DNA of 64,000 bases from a beta proteobacterium MWH-UniP1 (GCA_036362785.1 CP143625.1:1737401-1801400); one strand, 5' to 3'; shown: positions 35,242 through 45,160, counted from the stretch's first letter. Notes: generated by a model not told the origin, from the sequence alone. Numbers and translations: made by a program.

Positions 35242-36360
35242 GTGAAGGACCCCCAAATTCCGGCAACAACCAGTGGTCAGGGCCCGGCCGAGCCGGCCCA
35301 GGTCTTGATTCTGGGTATTGAGACGTCCTGCGACGAGACGGGCGTGGCCTTGGTTCGGGCCCACCGGAGCGGCAGGCGGGGCGAGATCCTGGCCCAGGCC
35401 CTGCACAGCCAGGTGGCGCTTCATGCCGCCTATGGCGGTGTGGTGCCCGAGTTAGCGTCACGCGACCACATTGTTCGACTATCGCCCCTGACCGAGCGGG
35501 TCATGGCGGATGCCGGTGTGGGCTGGACTGAAATCGATGCAATTGCTTACACACAAGGTCCCGGTCTGGCTGGCGCCCTGTTGGTGGGGGCCAGCACGGC
35601 CCAGGGGATCGCCGCCGCCACAGGCAGGCCGACCATGGGGATTCACCACCTGGAGGGCCACCTGCTTTCTCCGCTTTTGGATGACCGGGCCAGCGGCCTG
35701 GACTTCCCATTTCTGGCCCTGTTGGTCAGTGGCGGCCACACCCAGATCATGCAGGTCGACGGTATAGGCAAGTACACACTTCTTGGCGAAACCATAGATG
35801 ACGCGGCCGGCGAAGCCTTTGACAAAAGCGCGCAGTTGCTTGGCTTTGGTTACCCGGGCGGGCCAGAGATTGGCAAGTGGGCCATGAAGGGTGACCCCAA
35901 AAGGTTTGATCTGCCTCGGCCCCTGCTCAAACGGCCCACCCTGGACTTCAGTTTTGCGGGCTTAAAAACGGCTGTGCTGACCCAAGTCCAGAAACTGCAA
36001 AAGGCCGGGGAATTAAACGATCAGTCCCGGGCCGACATGGCCGCCGCCGTTCAATCAGCCATTGTCGATGTGCTGATGGCCAAGTGCCGCAAGGCGATTC
36101 TGGATACCGGCATCCGGCAGCTGGTGATCGCGGGGGGCGTGGGGGCCAACGCAGAACTCCGCCAGCAATTAACTGGGCTAGAGAAAACCGATGGGGTACG
36201 GGTCTGTTTTCCGGCGCCCAGTCTGTGCACCGATAACGGCGTGATGATCGCCTGGGCAGCAGGGCTGAGAATTCTGGCCGGGGCCGCCACCACGCAGGCA
36301 GCCGGCACATTTCAGGTACTGCCCCGCTGGCCACTGGCCCAAGAAAATAAGGCCGCCTAG
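35242..36360 (+). CDS. tsaD: tRNA threonylcarbamoyladenosine transferase TsaD
   Basis: A 372-residue TsaD (Kae1/Gcp). Hallmarks: [16 protein letters not shown], the metal-binding [32 protein letters not shown] and [10 protein letters not shown]. With TsaE (encoded at 40.1 kb here), TsaB and TsaC it makes t6A37 on ANN-decoding tRNAs. GTG start at 35242, which adds about 20 residues before the conserved ILGIETS; an AAGGA lies 12 bases upstream. Convergent with plsY, overlapping by 4 bp. Confidence 0.96.
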   Translation: MKDPQIPATTSGQGPAEPAQVLILGIETSCDETGVALVRAHRSGRRGEILAQALHSQVALHAAYGGVVPELASRDHIVRLSPLTERVMADAGVGWTEIDAIAYTQGPGLAGALLVGASTAQGIAAATGRPTMGIHHLEGHLLSPLLDDRASGLDFPFLALLVSGGHTQIMQVDGIGKYTLLGETIDDAAGEAFDKSAQLLGFGYPGGPEIGKWAMKGDPKRFDLPRPLLKRPTLDFSFAGLKTAVLTQVQKLQKAGELNDQSRADMAAAVQSAIVDVLMAKCRKAILDTGIRQLVIAGGVGANAELRQQLTGLEKTDGVRVCFPAPSLCTDNGVMIAWAAGLRILAGAATTQAAGTFQVLPRWPLAQENKAA

Positions 36361-36980
36361 GATTTTTTCTTAAAAGACTTTTCCTGGCCCGACAGCAGCT
36401 GAGCAATATTTTTCTTGTGGCGAATCACCAACAAGACGGCAATGCCCAGCACCGACCAAAACGTGACGTCTAGCCCATGACGCCACAAGGTAATTAGAGG
36501 TGCTGCCGTTGCTGCAGTTAAGGCCGCCAGCGACGAAATGCCACTTACCTTGGCCATAAACAGCCAAAGCACCCCCACCATTGCGCCCAGCACAGGGTCA
36601 AAGGCAAGCAATACACCAAAGGCCGTGGCCACACCTTTGCCGCCCTGGAAACGAAAATAAACAGGAAACAAATGGCCAAGAAACACACTAAAGCCCGCCA
36701 CTGCCGTGGCCGCCAAGTGCCAATCCGCAGGCAACAGCAATTCGGCAAATGCTTTGGCCGTTAAGACCATGACCAGGCCCTTGGCCGCATCCCCCAGTAG
36801 CGTTAACGCGGCGGCGACTTTGTCGCCACTGCGAAGCACATTGGTGGCACCTGGATTGTGTGAGCCATAGGTACGCGGATCATCGATGCCACGCAGGCGG
36901 CTCACCACAATGGCAAAAGAAATTGAGCCCACCAGATAAGACAGCAGGCCAATTAGAAAAATAATGAACTCAAATGACAT
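36357..36980 (-). CDS. plsY: Acyl-phosphate:glycerol-3-phosphate acyltransferase PlsY
   Basis: A 207-residue integral membrane acyltransferase: [17 protein letters not shown] at the N terminus, [15 protein letters not shown] (first conserved motif), and [17 protein letters not shown] (second motif). It transfers the acyl chain of acyl-phosphate to glycerol-3-phosphate in the first step of phospholipid synthesis. The C-terminal KSFKKKS is a short basic tail. Starts 9 bp after xerD on the same strand. Confidence 0.95.
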   Translation of the reverse strand: MSFEFIIFLIGLLSYLVGSISFAIVVSRLRGIDDPRTYGSHNPGATNVLRSGDKVAAALTLLGDAAKGLVMVLTAKAFAELLLPADWHLAATAVAGFSVFLGHLFPVYFRFQGGKGVATAFGVLLAFDPVLGAMVGVLWLFMAKVSGISSLAALTAATAAPLITLWRHGLDVTFWSVLGIAVLLVIRHKKNIAQLLSGQEKSFKKKS

Positions 36981-36989
36981 ACCGGGATT

Positions 36990-37973
36990 CTATGCCCGCG
37001 GGTGGTGTTTCGCATGAATCGCCTTCAGGCGATCATTGGCCACATGGGTGTAGACCTGGGTTGTTGAAATATCTGCATGGCCCAACAACATCTGCACAGC
37101 ACGCAGATCGGCCCCATGGTTCAACAGATGTGTTGCAAAGGCATGCCGCAGCGTGTGCGGGGATACCGACATCTGGATGCCCGCTTTGATCGCGTAGTCT
37201 TTAATGATTTTCCAAAAACGCTGGCGACTCATGGCATGGCCGCGATCCGTGACAAATAAATCGTCAGCACTTCTTCCCGATAACAACAGGGGCCTGGACT
37301 CGCGCATGTATCGCGTAAGCCAGACCATGGCCTCTTCACCAATCGGCACAATGCGTTCTTTGTCGCCCTTGCCGATCACACGAACAATGCCGTCGGAGTG
37401 CGAGACATCAATGCTTTTCAGCACAATCAGCTCCGAGACACGCAGGCCTGCGGCATACATCATTTCCAGCATGGCCCGATCACGCAAACCCAGCGCAGAA
37501 CCTGTGTCAGGGGCGTTGAGCAAGTCTTCCACTTGCGACTCAATCGGTGCCTTTGGAAAACGGGCAGGCCGCTTGGCGCTTTTCAATAACAGGCAGGGAT
37601 CGTCATCACGCAGGCCTTGCAGCATGAGCCAGCCGTAATAGCGGCGCATGGAAGAAAGCCTGCGATTGGCCGTGCTGGAGCGAATGGCCGCAAAGCGCTC
37701 AGAAAAATAACGGCTAATCTGCTCCCGAGATGCTGTGGGCAGCGCTGTCTGGTTGTGGTCCCTGAGCCAGATCGCCAGGTCTCGCAGGTCTTGCCGATAG
37801 GCGGACAGTGTGTTTTTTGATAGACCGTCTTCTAGCCACAGACCATCACAGAACCGGTCAATCTCAGCGGCATCTGCGGGGTCAAGAATTGGTGGGGGTG
37901 CGTCCTGGCCATGCCGATCAAATTCAGGCGATTTGCCAGCAACGTTAGACTGAGGGCTTTTCTGAGCGGCCAT
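36990..37973 (-). CDS. xerD: Site-specific tyrosine recombinase XerD
   Basis: A tyrosine recombinase of about 327 residues: N-terminal SAM-like core-binding domain (LSKNTLSAYRQDLRDLAIWL) and a catalytic domain with Arg (AAGLRVSELIVL), Lys hairpin (VIGKGDKER), HTLRHAFATHLLNHG, LLGHADISTTQVYTHV with the nucleophilic Tyr. Used in chromosome dimer resolution at dif together with XerC. ATG 37971-37973 is taken as start; it shares CATG with the start of the divergent AEC gene. Upstream starts in the same frame (38009 ATG, 38039 GTG) would overlap that gene. XerD rather than XerC is judged by overall pattern only. Confidence 0.9.
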   Translation of the reverse strand: MAAQKSPQSNVAGKSPEFDRHGQDAPPPILDPADAAEIDRFCDGLWLEDGLSKNTLSAYRQDLRDLAIWLRDHNQTALPTASREQISRYFSERFAAIRSSTANRRLSSMRRYYGWLMLQGLRDDDPCLLLKSAKRPARFPKAPIESQVEDLLNAPDTGSALGLRDRAMLEMMYAAGLRVSELIVLKSIDVSHSDGIVRVIGKGDKERIVPIGEEAMVWLTRYMRESRPLLLSGRSADDLFVTDRGHAMSRQRFWKIIKDYAIKAGIQMSVSPHTLRHAFATHLLNHGADLRAVQMLLGHADISTTQVYTHVANDRLKAIHAKHHPRA

Positions 37974-38883
37974 GAACGGATTTTCACTTCTTTTCCCAGA
38001 CTTCGCCATGATTGTGGCGGGGCTGCTCATGGCCCGCACCCACTGGCTTGGCCGAAGCTTCTGGGATGGCTGCGAGCGACTGATCTACTTTGTGCTCTTT
38101 CCTGCTCTGCTCTTTGCTGCCCTGACCCGAACCAATTTTGCAGCTGGCCAGACGGCGATCATGGTGCAAATCGCTGCACTGGCCACATTGATGGCCACCG
38201 CACTCGCTGTTCTAACGCGCTGGATTCCTGGCATCAGCCGCATGGACTGGGCATCGGGAATTCAATGCGCTTTTCGATTCAATAGCTATGTCGCCTTTGC
38301 ATTGGCCGCGCGCGCGGCCGGCAGTGAGGGCTTGGCCTTGATCGCCCTGCTGGTGGGCGTGGTGGTGCCACTGGTCAATGTCTTGGCGGTGTCCTTTCTG
38401 GCCAATACCTTTCACCCCATTAAGCTCTTCAAAGAGCTGTCACGCAATCCGTTGCTAATTGCCACACTGTCCGGAATTCTCGCCAATCTGGTTGGATTTA
38501 AACCGCCCGATTTGATTTACGGCGTTTTAGATCGGGCGAGTTCTGCTTCCATTGCCCTGGGATTGATGTGTGTGGGGGCGGGCCTAAGTTTTAAGGGCTT
38601 TCGCGATACGGCAACACGTTGGTATGCCACCGCTATTACCGCGATTAAGCTCATTGCGCTGCCTGCCATCACCTGGGGGCTATGTGTCTGGTGGGGACTG
38701 GAGGGTGTACAGCGGGACATGGCCATTTTATTTGCCACCATGCCATGCGCCAGTAGTGCTTACATTCTTGCAGTCCGCATGGGTGGCAATGGCCCGCTGA
38801 CCGCTGGCCTGATTTCTGTGTCGACCATTGCTTCCATGGCGACCATCACGGTCTGGTTCGCTGTCTTACCGAGCCTGGGCTAA
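37972..38883 (+). CDS. AEC-family (auxin efflux carrier-like) transporter
   Basis: A 303-residue membrane protein with about ten helices and the AEC signatures ERLIYFVLFPALLF, the cross-over PLVNVLAVSFLA, and AILFATMPCASSAYILAVRMGG near the end. AEC proteins move organic anions such as malate or malonate. Its ATG overlaps the xerD start codon (CATG), so no intergenic promoter space exists. The 3' end overlaps the convergent queG by 18 bp. Confidence 0.88.
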   Translation: MNGFSLLFPDFAMIVAGLLMARTHWLGRSFWDGCERLIYFVLFPALLFAALTRTNFAAGQTAIMVQIAALATLMATALAVLTRWIPGISRMDWASGIQCAFRFNSYVAFALAARAAGSEGLALIALLVGVVVPLVNVLAVSFLANTFHPIKLFKELSRNPLLIATLSGILANLVGFKPPDLIYGVLDRASSASIALGLMCVGAGLSFKGFRDTATRWYATAITAIKLIALPAITWGLCVWWGLEGVQRDMAILFATMPCASSAYILAVRMGGNGPLTAGLISVSTIASMATITVWFAVLPSLG

Positions 38884-40056
38884 TGCCCATTGCACGTGTT
38901 CGCGCACAATCGCAGCGGGATGGTTTACGCGCGCTGAAAGTGCCTGAATCAATTCCTGCCTGAGCGGCTCCGGGCAATTCGGCTTGGCCAGGCTATTGCC
39001 CATGGCCACCGCAAGATTGCGCAGCCACTGCACATGGCCTATTCGCAAAATGGCACTGCCCTGATGCCGCGCACGGAACTCTTCTTCCGACCAGCCAAAG
39101 AGCTCAATCAGCTGCGCCTGATTCAATCCGTTGCGGACATCAAAATCAGAAAGCGTGGCCACCTGTGCAAACTGATTCCATGGACAGACCTGCTGACAGT
39201 CGTCACACCCATACACACGATTGCCAATCAATGGCCGCAGCGCCAGTGGAATGGAAGACTTCAATTCAATCGTTAAATAAGAAATGCATCGGCGGGCGTC
39301 CAACTGATAGGGCCCCACAAAGGCCTGGGTGGGGCAGGCCTGCAGGCAGGCCGTGCAAGTACCGCAATGGCCATCAGGTGACTCGGTCTGCTCCGCCGGG
39401 TAAGAGACCTCATTAAGCGGCATATCGGTGAGCAAGACCCCCAGAAAAAACATCGAGCCCTGCTCACGGTTGAGTAAGAGTGTGTGTTTGCCGCGCCAGC
39501 CCAGACCGCAGCGGCGGGCCAGCTCGACTTCGAGCACCGGGGCCGAATCCACACAGGCACGAAACTGATAGGCAGCAGCCCCGGTGTTTGCAGGGCCGCT
39601 ACTTGATTCCGTGTTGAACTGGTGCGCCTGATGACTCGCCGATTGCAATTCATCGGCCAGCCGAACCAGTCGCTGACGCAACACCTTGTGATAGTCGCGG
39701 CCATGGGCATAGACCGACACCACTGCGGCCGATGGGTCGGCAAGCCGTTCCTGGTGCAGATCGCGCCAGCGCGGCTGAGAGGCTTTTGGCAAATAGTCCA
39801 TGGTGACCACCACCGCGCGTAAGGTCGTTGCTGTCGTAGCCAGCAATTGGGCGGGCTGCTCACGGATGGGCGCATGCTCAGATAGATAGCCCATCTCCCC
39901 TGCAAAACCTTTGGCAAGCCAACTGCGGTACTGCGCCATGGCCGCCTTCAGGAACTGGGGTGCCTGATCCTGGTCTGCATCTAAGTTCACAATACCAACC
40001 CGACCAAAGCCCAGAGACTTGGCAATTAGAATGAGGTGATTCGCATCAAACGGCAT
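38866..40056 (-). CDS. queG: Epoxyqueuosine reductase QueG
   Basis: A 396-residue cobalamin-dependent reductase for the last step of queuosine synthesis in tRNA. Start at ATG 40054-40056 (MPFDANHLILIAKSLGFGRVGIVN); upstream sequence in frame lacks homology. FeS ligands: CGTCTACLQACPTQAF and CDDCQQVCPWN, two 4Fe-4S clusters. DYLPKA and CGLGWRGKHTLLLN are also typical. The start shares CATG with tsaE on the other strand. In E. coli queG also heads the tsaE-amiB-mutL-miaA region. Confidence 0.95.
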   Translation of the reverse strand: MPFDANHLILIAKSLGFGRVGIVNLDADQDQAPQFLKAAMAQYRSWLAKGFAGEMGYLSEHAPIREQPAQLLATTATTLRAVVVTMDYLPKASQPRWRDLHQERLADPSAAVVSVYAHGRDYHKVLRQRLVRLADELQSASHQAHQFNTESSSGPANTGAAAYQFRACVDSAPVLEVELARRCGLGWRGKHTLLLNREQGSMFFLGVLLTDMPLNEVSYPAEQTESPDGHCGTCTACLQACPTQAFVGPYQLDARRCISYLTIELKSSIPLALRPLIGNRVYGCDDCQQVCPWNQFAQVATLSDFDVRNGLNQAQLIELFGWSEEEFRARHQGSAILRIGHVQWLRNLAVAMGNSLAKPNCPEPLRQELIQALSARVNHPAAIVREHVQWALAQAR

Positions 40057-40618
40057 GCGCAAAAGTATGAGCCAAAACCATAAGCCCCTGCTGCAAGAAG
40101 ATTTTCCTTCGGTCGACGAGGACCAGGCAGCAGCCATTGCGCGGACCACTGCCGAGCTGGTCCGCCAAACCATCGCTGCACAGCCGGCGGTCAATTCAGG
40201 CTTTCGGATTCTGCTACATGGGGGACTGGGCGCGGGCAAGACCACTTGGACACGTCATTTTCTGCAGGCCCTTGGGGTGACCGGCCGCATCAAAAGCCCA
40301 AGCTTTAGCGTGGTGGAAACCTATGCACTTGATGGCCTGCAGGCGCACCACCTGGATTTTTATCGCCAATCCAACCCACAAGACTGGCAGGGGGGCGGAT
40401 TACGCGACCTAATTACCGAACGCGCTATCGCCATCATTGAGTGGCCTGAACACGCAGCGGGCCTGCCACCCGCCGACATCGACATCTGGATTGATTGGGC
40501 AGACCAAGAACAGGCCTGTGGCCCAAGGCATTACAAAATGGCCTTGTATCAAAGGCCAGATGGGTTTGATATGGCGCCCTTTTTGCACAACTGGCAAACC
40601 AAGACGAAGTTGCGATAA
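40055..40618 (+). CDS. tsaE: tRNA t6A synthesis ATPase TsaE
   Basis: A P-loop ATPase of 187 residues from ATG 40055, or 183 from ATG 40067. Walker A is GGLGAGKTTW, switch region IKSPSFSVVETY, and HHLDFYR plus IIEWPEHA follow as expected. It stimulates TsaD turnover in t6A synthesis. First in tsaE-amiC-mutL-miaA on the plus strand. Confidence 0.94.
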   Translation: MRKSMSQNHKPLLQEDFPSVDEDQAAAIARTTAELVRQTIAAQPAVNSGFRILLHGGLGAGKTTWTRHFLQALGVTGRIKSPSFSVVETYALDGLQAHHLDFYRQSNPQDWQGGGLRDLITERAIAIIEWPEHAAGLPPADIDIWIDWADQEQACGPRHYKMALYQRPDGFDMAPFLHNWQTKTKLR

Positions 40619-40630
40619 ACACAGAACCGT

Positions 40631-41962
40631 ATGCCTCGCCACTCACCCCACACCCCCCAGGCAAAACAAGGTCATCGTGCCGCGGATACGCAAGTGCGCA
40701 GCCCGAAACGACGCACCGTATTGCTGACCGCGGGTGCCACACTGCTGCTTGGGGTACGAAGCGGCCCGGCAAACGCCGCACAGATTGTGGCGGTTCGCGC
40801 ATGGCCCGCAAAAGACTACACACGGGTCACGATCGAACACAACGAAGAGGGGCTAAAGTATTCCACGCAGATTCTGCAAAACCCATTGCGTTTTGTTGTG
40901 GATCTTGAAGACACCGTGTTAAGCGATCGGCTCAAAGAGTTGGCCGCCAAGATCGCTGACAACGACCCCTTTATTCAGACCGTTCGCGTGGGCCAATACC
41001 AGCCACGGGTGGTACGCCTGGTCTTTGCCCTAAAGCAAGAGATCAATCCGCAGGTCTTTAGCCTGCCTGCGGTGGCCCAATACCAACACCGCCTGGTGCT
41101 GGACTTTTACCCCACCACCACAGAAGACCCACTGCTGACTTTCTTGGCCACCTATGAAAAAGAGCGGGCACTGCCGCCATCGGTTGCACGCGCACCCGAG
41201 ATGTCAGACCCACAGGCACCGGCTGCTGGCCCTGATCGCAAGCCCGTGGTCAGCCGCCTGGTGACGATTGCATTAGATGCTGGTCATGGCGGTGAAGACC
41301 CCGGCGCCATTGGTAAACGTGGCACCTATGAAAAAGATGTGGTGCTGGCGATCGCGCGTCGATTAAAGCGGCTGATTGACCAAGAACCCAATATGCGGGC
41401 CTATCTGACGCGAGATGGCGATTACTTTGTGCCACTGCATGTTCGAGTACAAAAAGCACGGCGCGTGCAGGCCGATTTGTTTGTGTCGATTCATGCCGAT
41501 GCCTGGATATCACCCACTGCCCGGGGCTCTTCGGTTTATGCGCTCTCCGAAAAAGGCGCTTCGAGTAGCGCAGCCCGCTGGATGGCCAATAAGGAAAACA
41601 GTGCGGATTTGATTGGCGGTGTGAATATTCGGCATCAAGACCGTGCGGTTGCAGAAGTCTTGCTCGACATGTCGACCACTGCCCAGATCAAAGATTCGCT
41701 GCAGTTGGGCCAAGCCGTGTTGCAAGAGATTGGCGGGATTAACCGACTGCACAAGACCCGTGTCGAGCAGGCAGGCTTTGCGGTGTTGCGGGCACCGGAT
41801 ATTCCATCGATCTTGGTGGAGACCGCGTTTATCAGCAATCCAGAAGAAGAAGCCCGGCTAAGAGACGACGATTATCAACACCAGATGGGCGCTGCCCTGG
41901 TGGCAGGCATCAAGCGTTACTTCAGGGCCAATCCGCCGCTAGCCAAATCCCGCATGATGTAA
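40631..41962 (+). CDS. amiC: N-acetylmuramoyl-L-alanine amidase, AmiC type with AMIN domain
   Basis: A 443-residue periplasmic amidase. A likely Tat signal (SPKRRTVLLTAGATLLLG, ending ANA-A) is followed by an AMIN domain (VRAWPAKDYTRVTIEHNE), a linker, and an Amidase_3 domain with Zn ligands in LDAGHGGEDPGAIG, YEKD and SIHADAW, and the catalytic Glu in LVETAFISNPEEE. It splits septal peptidoglycan during daughter cell separation; AmiC of E. coli is also Tat-exported. Translation would start 12 bp after tsaE. Confidence 0.94.
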   Translation: MPRHSPHTPQAKQGHRAADTQVRSPKRRTVLLTAGATLLLGVRSGPANAAQIVAVRAWPAKDYTRVTIEHNEEGLKYSTQILQNPLRFVVDLEDTVLSDRLKELAAKIADNDPFIQTVRVGQYQPRVVRLVFALKQEINPQVFSLPAVAQYQHRLVLDFYPTTTEDPLLTFLATYEKERALPPSVARAPEMSDPQAPAAGPDRKPVVSRLVTIALDAGHGGEDPGAIGKRGTYEKDVVLAIARRLKRLIDQEPNMRAYLTRDGDYFVPLHVRVQKARRVQADLFVSIHADAWISPTARGSSVYALSEKGASSSAARWMANKENSADLIGGVNIRHQDRAVAEVLLDMSTTAQIKDSLQLGQAVLQEIGGINRLHKTRVEQAGFAVLRAPDIPSILVETAFISNPEEEARLRDDDYQHQMGAALVAGIKRYFRANPPLAKSRMM

Positions 41963-41977
41963 TCTGGCGCCCTTGCC

Positions 41978-43765
41978 ATGACCATACGCCTACTTCCCGA
42001 CGCACTGATTAGCCAAATCGCCGCAGGCGAGGTGGTCGAGCGGCCTGCCTCCGTGGTCAAAGAACTGCTAGAAAACGCAGTCGACGCCCAATCCCAATCC
42101 ATTCAAGTCGAACTTGAAGAAGGTGGTATCCGCGCCATTCGTATTCGAGACGACGGCCATGGCATTGCCGCAGATGAGTTGCCACTTGCGGTGCAGCGCC
42201 ATGCCACCAGCAAGATTGCCTCGCTGCAGGATCTCTCTCGGGTCATGACCCATGGTTTTCGTGGTGAAGCCTTGGCGGCCATTGGTTCGGTATCGCGCAT
42301 GTCCGTGACCAGCAAAACGGCGCAGGCTCCACATGCCACGCGCATTGATAATCATGGCGGCCAGTGGGCCAGCTCGCCAGCTGCTGGTCCACAAGGCACC
42401 CACATTGAAGTGGCCGGGCTATTTGATCAGGTGCCGGCACGCAAACGGTTTCTTAAGTCTGCCGCGACTGAACTGAATCACTGCAAAGACGCCTTTACCC
42501 GTATCGCCCTGATTCGGCCAGAAATCTATTGGCTACTGTCTCATCAGGGCCGTGCCATTGCTCGTTATCCGGCGGGCTCTGCAAGCAGCAGAATCGCCCA
42601 ATGTTTAGATGCCAACGAATCTGAACTGCGCATTATTGATACGCCTGCGGGGCCGATGCGTATCCGGGCCTGGCTGGTACCGCCGACCCAATCGCGGTCG
42701 CGGGCCGATGATCAATATTTTTATGTCAATGGCCGTGCCGTGCGTGACCGTGTCTTACTGCACGCTGTGCGCAGCGGCTACCAAGATGTCTTACATGGTG
42801 ATCGGCAGCCCGCATTTGTCTTGGCACTCGATATTGACCCCGAACTCGTGGATGTGAATGTCCACCCCGCAAAAAGCGAGGTTCGTTTTCGCGAAAGCCA
42901 GGCGGTGCATCAGGCCGTCCATCGTGCTGTGCGCGATGCCTTGGGTACCACCATGGTGGCACGGCCTGGTAGCGCAACACCCGACACCACTGGTGCCTCT
43001 GCATTTTCAAGATCGTCTTTCCAAGACCGGGCAGCATCCACGGCGTCAATCTTTGGCGCCGCGAATTTCAGTCACCAAGGTGATTCTGCCGGTGCGACTG
43101 CAGCAGCATTTCGTTTCTTTGGCCAGAACATACGGGCCTCAGAGCAAGCGCCCGCTGCAGCTGAACCCAGCCACGAGATGCCACTTGGTTTTGCCCTGGC
43201 ACAACTCCACGGCATTTACATCTTGGCCCAAAATCACCTGGGGCTCGTGCTGGTCGATATGCATGCGGCCCATGAGCGTATCGTTTACGAGGCCTTCAAA
43301 CGCCAGTTTGAATCCAGTGATCAAGTCATTGCCAGCCAATCTCTGTTGGCTCCCCTGGCGCTGCATGCCAGCCCACTGGAGATGGAAACAATTTCCCAGC
43401 ATCGCACGGTGCTGACCAAACTGGGCTTTGATATCGATGCCCTTGGCGATCGACAGTTCGCTGTTCGCGCCGTGCCAGCAGTATTGGCCCAAGGGGATCT
43501 CACCACGCTGGTCCGTGACACCTTGGCCGATCTTGCCGAACATGGCGCAGCGCTGGGGGTAGAAGCCCAGCGTAACGAGTTGCTGGCCAGCATGGCCTGC
43601 CATGCGGCTGTGCGGGCCAATCGCAGCCTGACCATTCCAGAAATGAATGCCCTGCTGCGAGAGATGGAGCGGACCGACCGAGCCGACCAATGCAATCATG
43701 GCCGGCCCACCTGGCTACAGCTCTCTATTGCCGATTTAGACAAACTCTTTTTGCGCGGCCAATAA
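41978..43765 (+). CDS. mutL: DNA mismatch repair protein MutL, with endonuclease motif
   Basis: A 595-residue MutL. GHKL ATPase: ELLENAVDAQS, IRDDGHGI, HATSKI, HGFRGEALAAIGS. C-terminal domain: VLVDMHAAHERIVYE, the DxHAxxExxxxE metal-binding motif of MutL proteins with latent nicking activity, found in bacteria without MutH. A variable Ser/Ala-rich linker joins the two domains. It is followed after 1 bp by miaA. Confidence 0.96.
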   Translation: MTIRLLPDALISQIAAGEVVERPASVVKELLENAVDAQSQSIQVELEEGGIRAIRIRDDGHGIAADELPLAVQRHATSKIASLQDLSRVMTHGFRGEALAAIGSVSRMSVTSKTAQAPHATRIDNHGGQWASSPAAGPQGTHIEVAGLFDQVPARKRFLKSAATELNHCKDAFTRIALIRPEIYWLLSHQGRAIARYPAGSASSRIAQCLDANESELRIIDTPAGPMRIRAWLVPPTQSRSRADDQYFYVNGRAVRDRVLLHAVRSGYQDVLHGDRQPAFVLALDIDPELVDVNVHPAKSEVRFRESQAVHQAVHRAVRDALGTTMVARPGSATPDTTGASAFSRSSFQDRAASTASIFGAANFSHQGDSAGATAAAFRFFGQNIRASEQAPAAAEPSHEMPLGFALAQLHGIYILAQNHLGLVLVDMHAAHERIVYEAFKRQFESSDQVIASQSLLAPLALHASPLEMETISQHRTVLTKLGFDIDALGDRQFAVRAVPAVLAQGDLTTLVRDTLADLAEHGAALGVEAQRNELLASMACHAAVRANRSLTIPEMNALLREMERTDRADQCNHGRPTWLQLSIADLDKLFLRGQ

Positions 43766-43766
43766 C

Positions 43767-44708
43767 GTGCTCTGCATTCTTGGGCCCACGGCCAGCGGAA
43801 AATCAGCTCTGGCCATGGCGCTAGCCAGCGATCATTCACGCGTTGAACTCATCAGCATGGATTCGGCCCTGGTCTATAGGGGCATGGATATTGGCACTGC
43901 AAAGCCCACGGCCGCAGAACAACAACAGGTGCGGCATCATCTGATCGACATCATTGAACCCACCGAGTCGTATTCCGCAGCAAGGTTCGTGCATGATGCC
44001 ACCCAGGCGGCGATCGAGATTCGATCACGCGGCAATATCCCTGTGGTGGTGGGCGGCACCATGCTGTATTACAAGGCCTATGTAGAGGGCCTGGATGATC
44101 TGCCCAGCGCACCGCTTGCGATCCGCGAAGCGATTGCGCAAGAGGCCGAACAAATCGGCTGGCCGGCACTTCACCTTCAACTATCCACGATCGATCCAAA
44201 TACGGCACAGCGATTACAACCCAACGACGCGCAACGTATTTCACGGGCGTTAGAGCTCTATCGTTTTACTGGCCGGCCCATGTCTACATTAATTGCTGAG
44301 AGCCAGCCACGACAGACCCAGAACAACACCGATCGGGAGCCACTGGCTGTGGTGGCACTGATGCCCGAGGACCGAAGCCTGCTGCACCGTCGCATCGAAT
44401 CGCGTTTTCATGCCATGTTGGCTGCGGGGTTTGTCGATGAAGTGCAGCGCTTAAGAGCCCGCGGCGATCTCATGCTTCAGATGCCCAGCATGCGCTGCGT
44501 GGGCTACCGGCAGGCCTGGGAATATTTAGACGGGCAGATGAACGTGGATGAATTTGTAGCCGCGGGAATTGCCGCCACGCGGCAGTTGGCCAAGCGGCAG
44601 ATTACTTGGCTGCGCAGCTTTCAAGACATTCAGAAGATTGATCCGTTTGATTCGGCCAATGGCGGCATGGATGCTGCCTTGGCTGCATGCCGAGCACGCC
44701 TAAACTAA
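43767..44708 (+). CDS. miaA: tRNA dimethylallyltransferase MiaA
   Basis: A 313-residue MiaA: P-loop LGPTASGKSALA, the conserved SMDSALVYRGMDIGTAKP, GGTMLYYKAYVEGL, RISRALELYRFTGRP and a C-terminal KRQITWLR. It isopentenylates A37 of UNN-reading tRNAs. GTG start one base after the mutL stop, so probably translationally coupled. In E. coli hfq follows; here a convergent PIN gene overlaps the end by 4 bp. Confidence 0.95.
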   Translation: MLCILGPTASGKSALAMALASDHSRVELISMDSALVYRGMDIGTAKPTAAEQQQVRHHLIDIIEPTESYSAARFVHDATQAAIEIRSRGNIPVVVGGTMLYYKAYVEGLDDLPSAPLAIREAIAQEAEQIGWPALHLQLSTIDPNTAQRLQPNDAQRISRALELYRFTGRPMSTLIAESQPRQTQNNTDREPLAVVALMPEDRSLLHRRIESRFHAMLAAGFVDEVQRLRARGDLMLQMPSMRCVGYRQAWEYLDGQMNVDEFVAAGIAATRQLAKRQITWLRSFQDIQKIDPFDSANGGMDAALAACRARLN

Positions 44709-45106
44709 AATCGAGCTGCAATCACAACCGACTCTTTCGCGGCACGCTTGCGAAACTTCAACACCTGCAAGTCTTTCGACAACAAAAGGCTTGGCCGCAG
44801 GGTATAGGCCAAATCTAAAAAGATCTGATCATCACGGTCTTTGCACTTCCAGGGGGATGCCGCAATGTCGCTGTCAGGCAGCAAACGGGAATGCGCCTGC
44901 CACTTTGCCAAAATCTCATCACGTTGCTGGGTGCTCAGTTTAAATTTCTCACGCGCGATCACATCGGCAAATTCATTCAATGTCTTGGAAGATCGAACCG
45001 CATTGAATTCCCCTGAAAAAAGCGCCTCTCGCAGAGGCGCTGTCGCAGGGTCTTGAAAGACAAAAATATCCAGCAGAATATTGGTGTCAATGATCACGGG
45101 GCCCAT
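44705..45106 (-). CDS. PIN-domain protein (putative ribonuclease toxin family)
   Basis: A 133-residue PIN-domain protein starting MGPVIIDTNILLDIFVFQ at ATG 45104-45106. Acidic residues of the nuclease site are in place (IDTN; TLNEFADVI; CKDRDDQIFLDLA). It fits the family of 'putative toxin-antitoxin component, PIN' proteins. No antitoxin frame lies next to it: purM is 54 bp upstream on the same strand. It may be a housekeeping relative rather than a toxin. Confidence 0.82.
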   Translation of the reverse strand: MGPVIIDTNILLDIFVFQDPATAPLREALFSGEFNAVRSSKTLNEFADVIAREKFKLSTQQRDEILAKWQAHSRLLPDSDIAASPWKCKDRDDQIFLDLAYTLRPSLLLSKDLQVLKFRKRAAKESVVIAARF

Positions 45107-45160
45107 TAGCACTTGCCCCGCCTGAACAACACGCTGCGCCAACCCAACAGGGGCTGCGGC

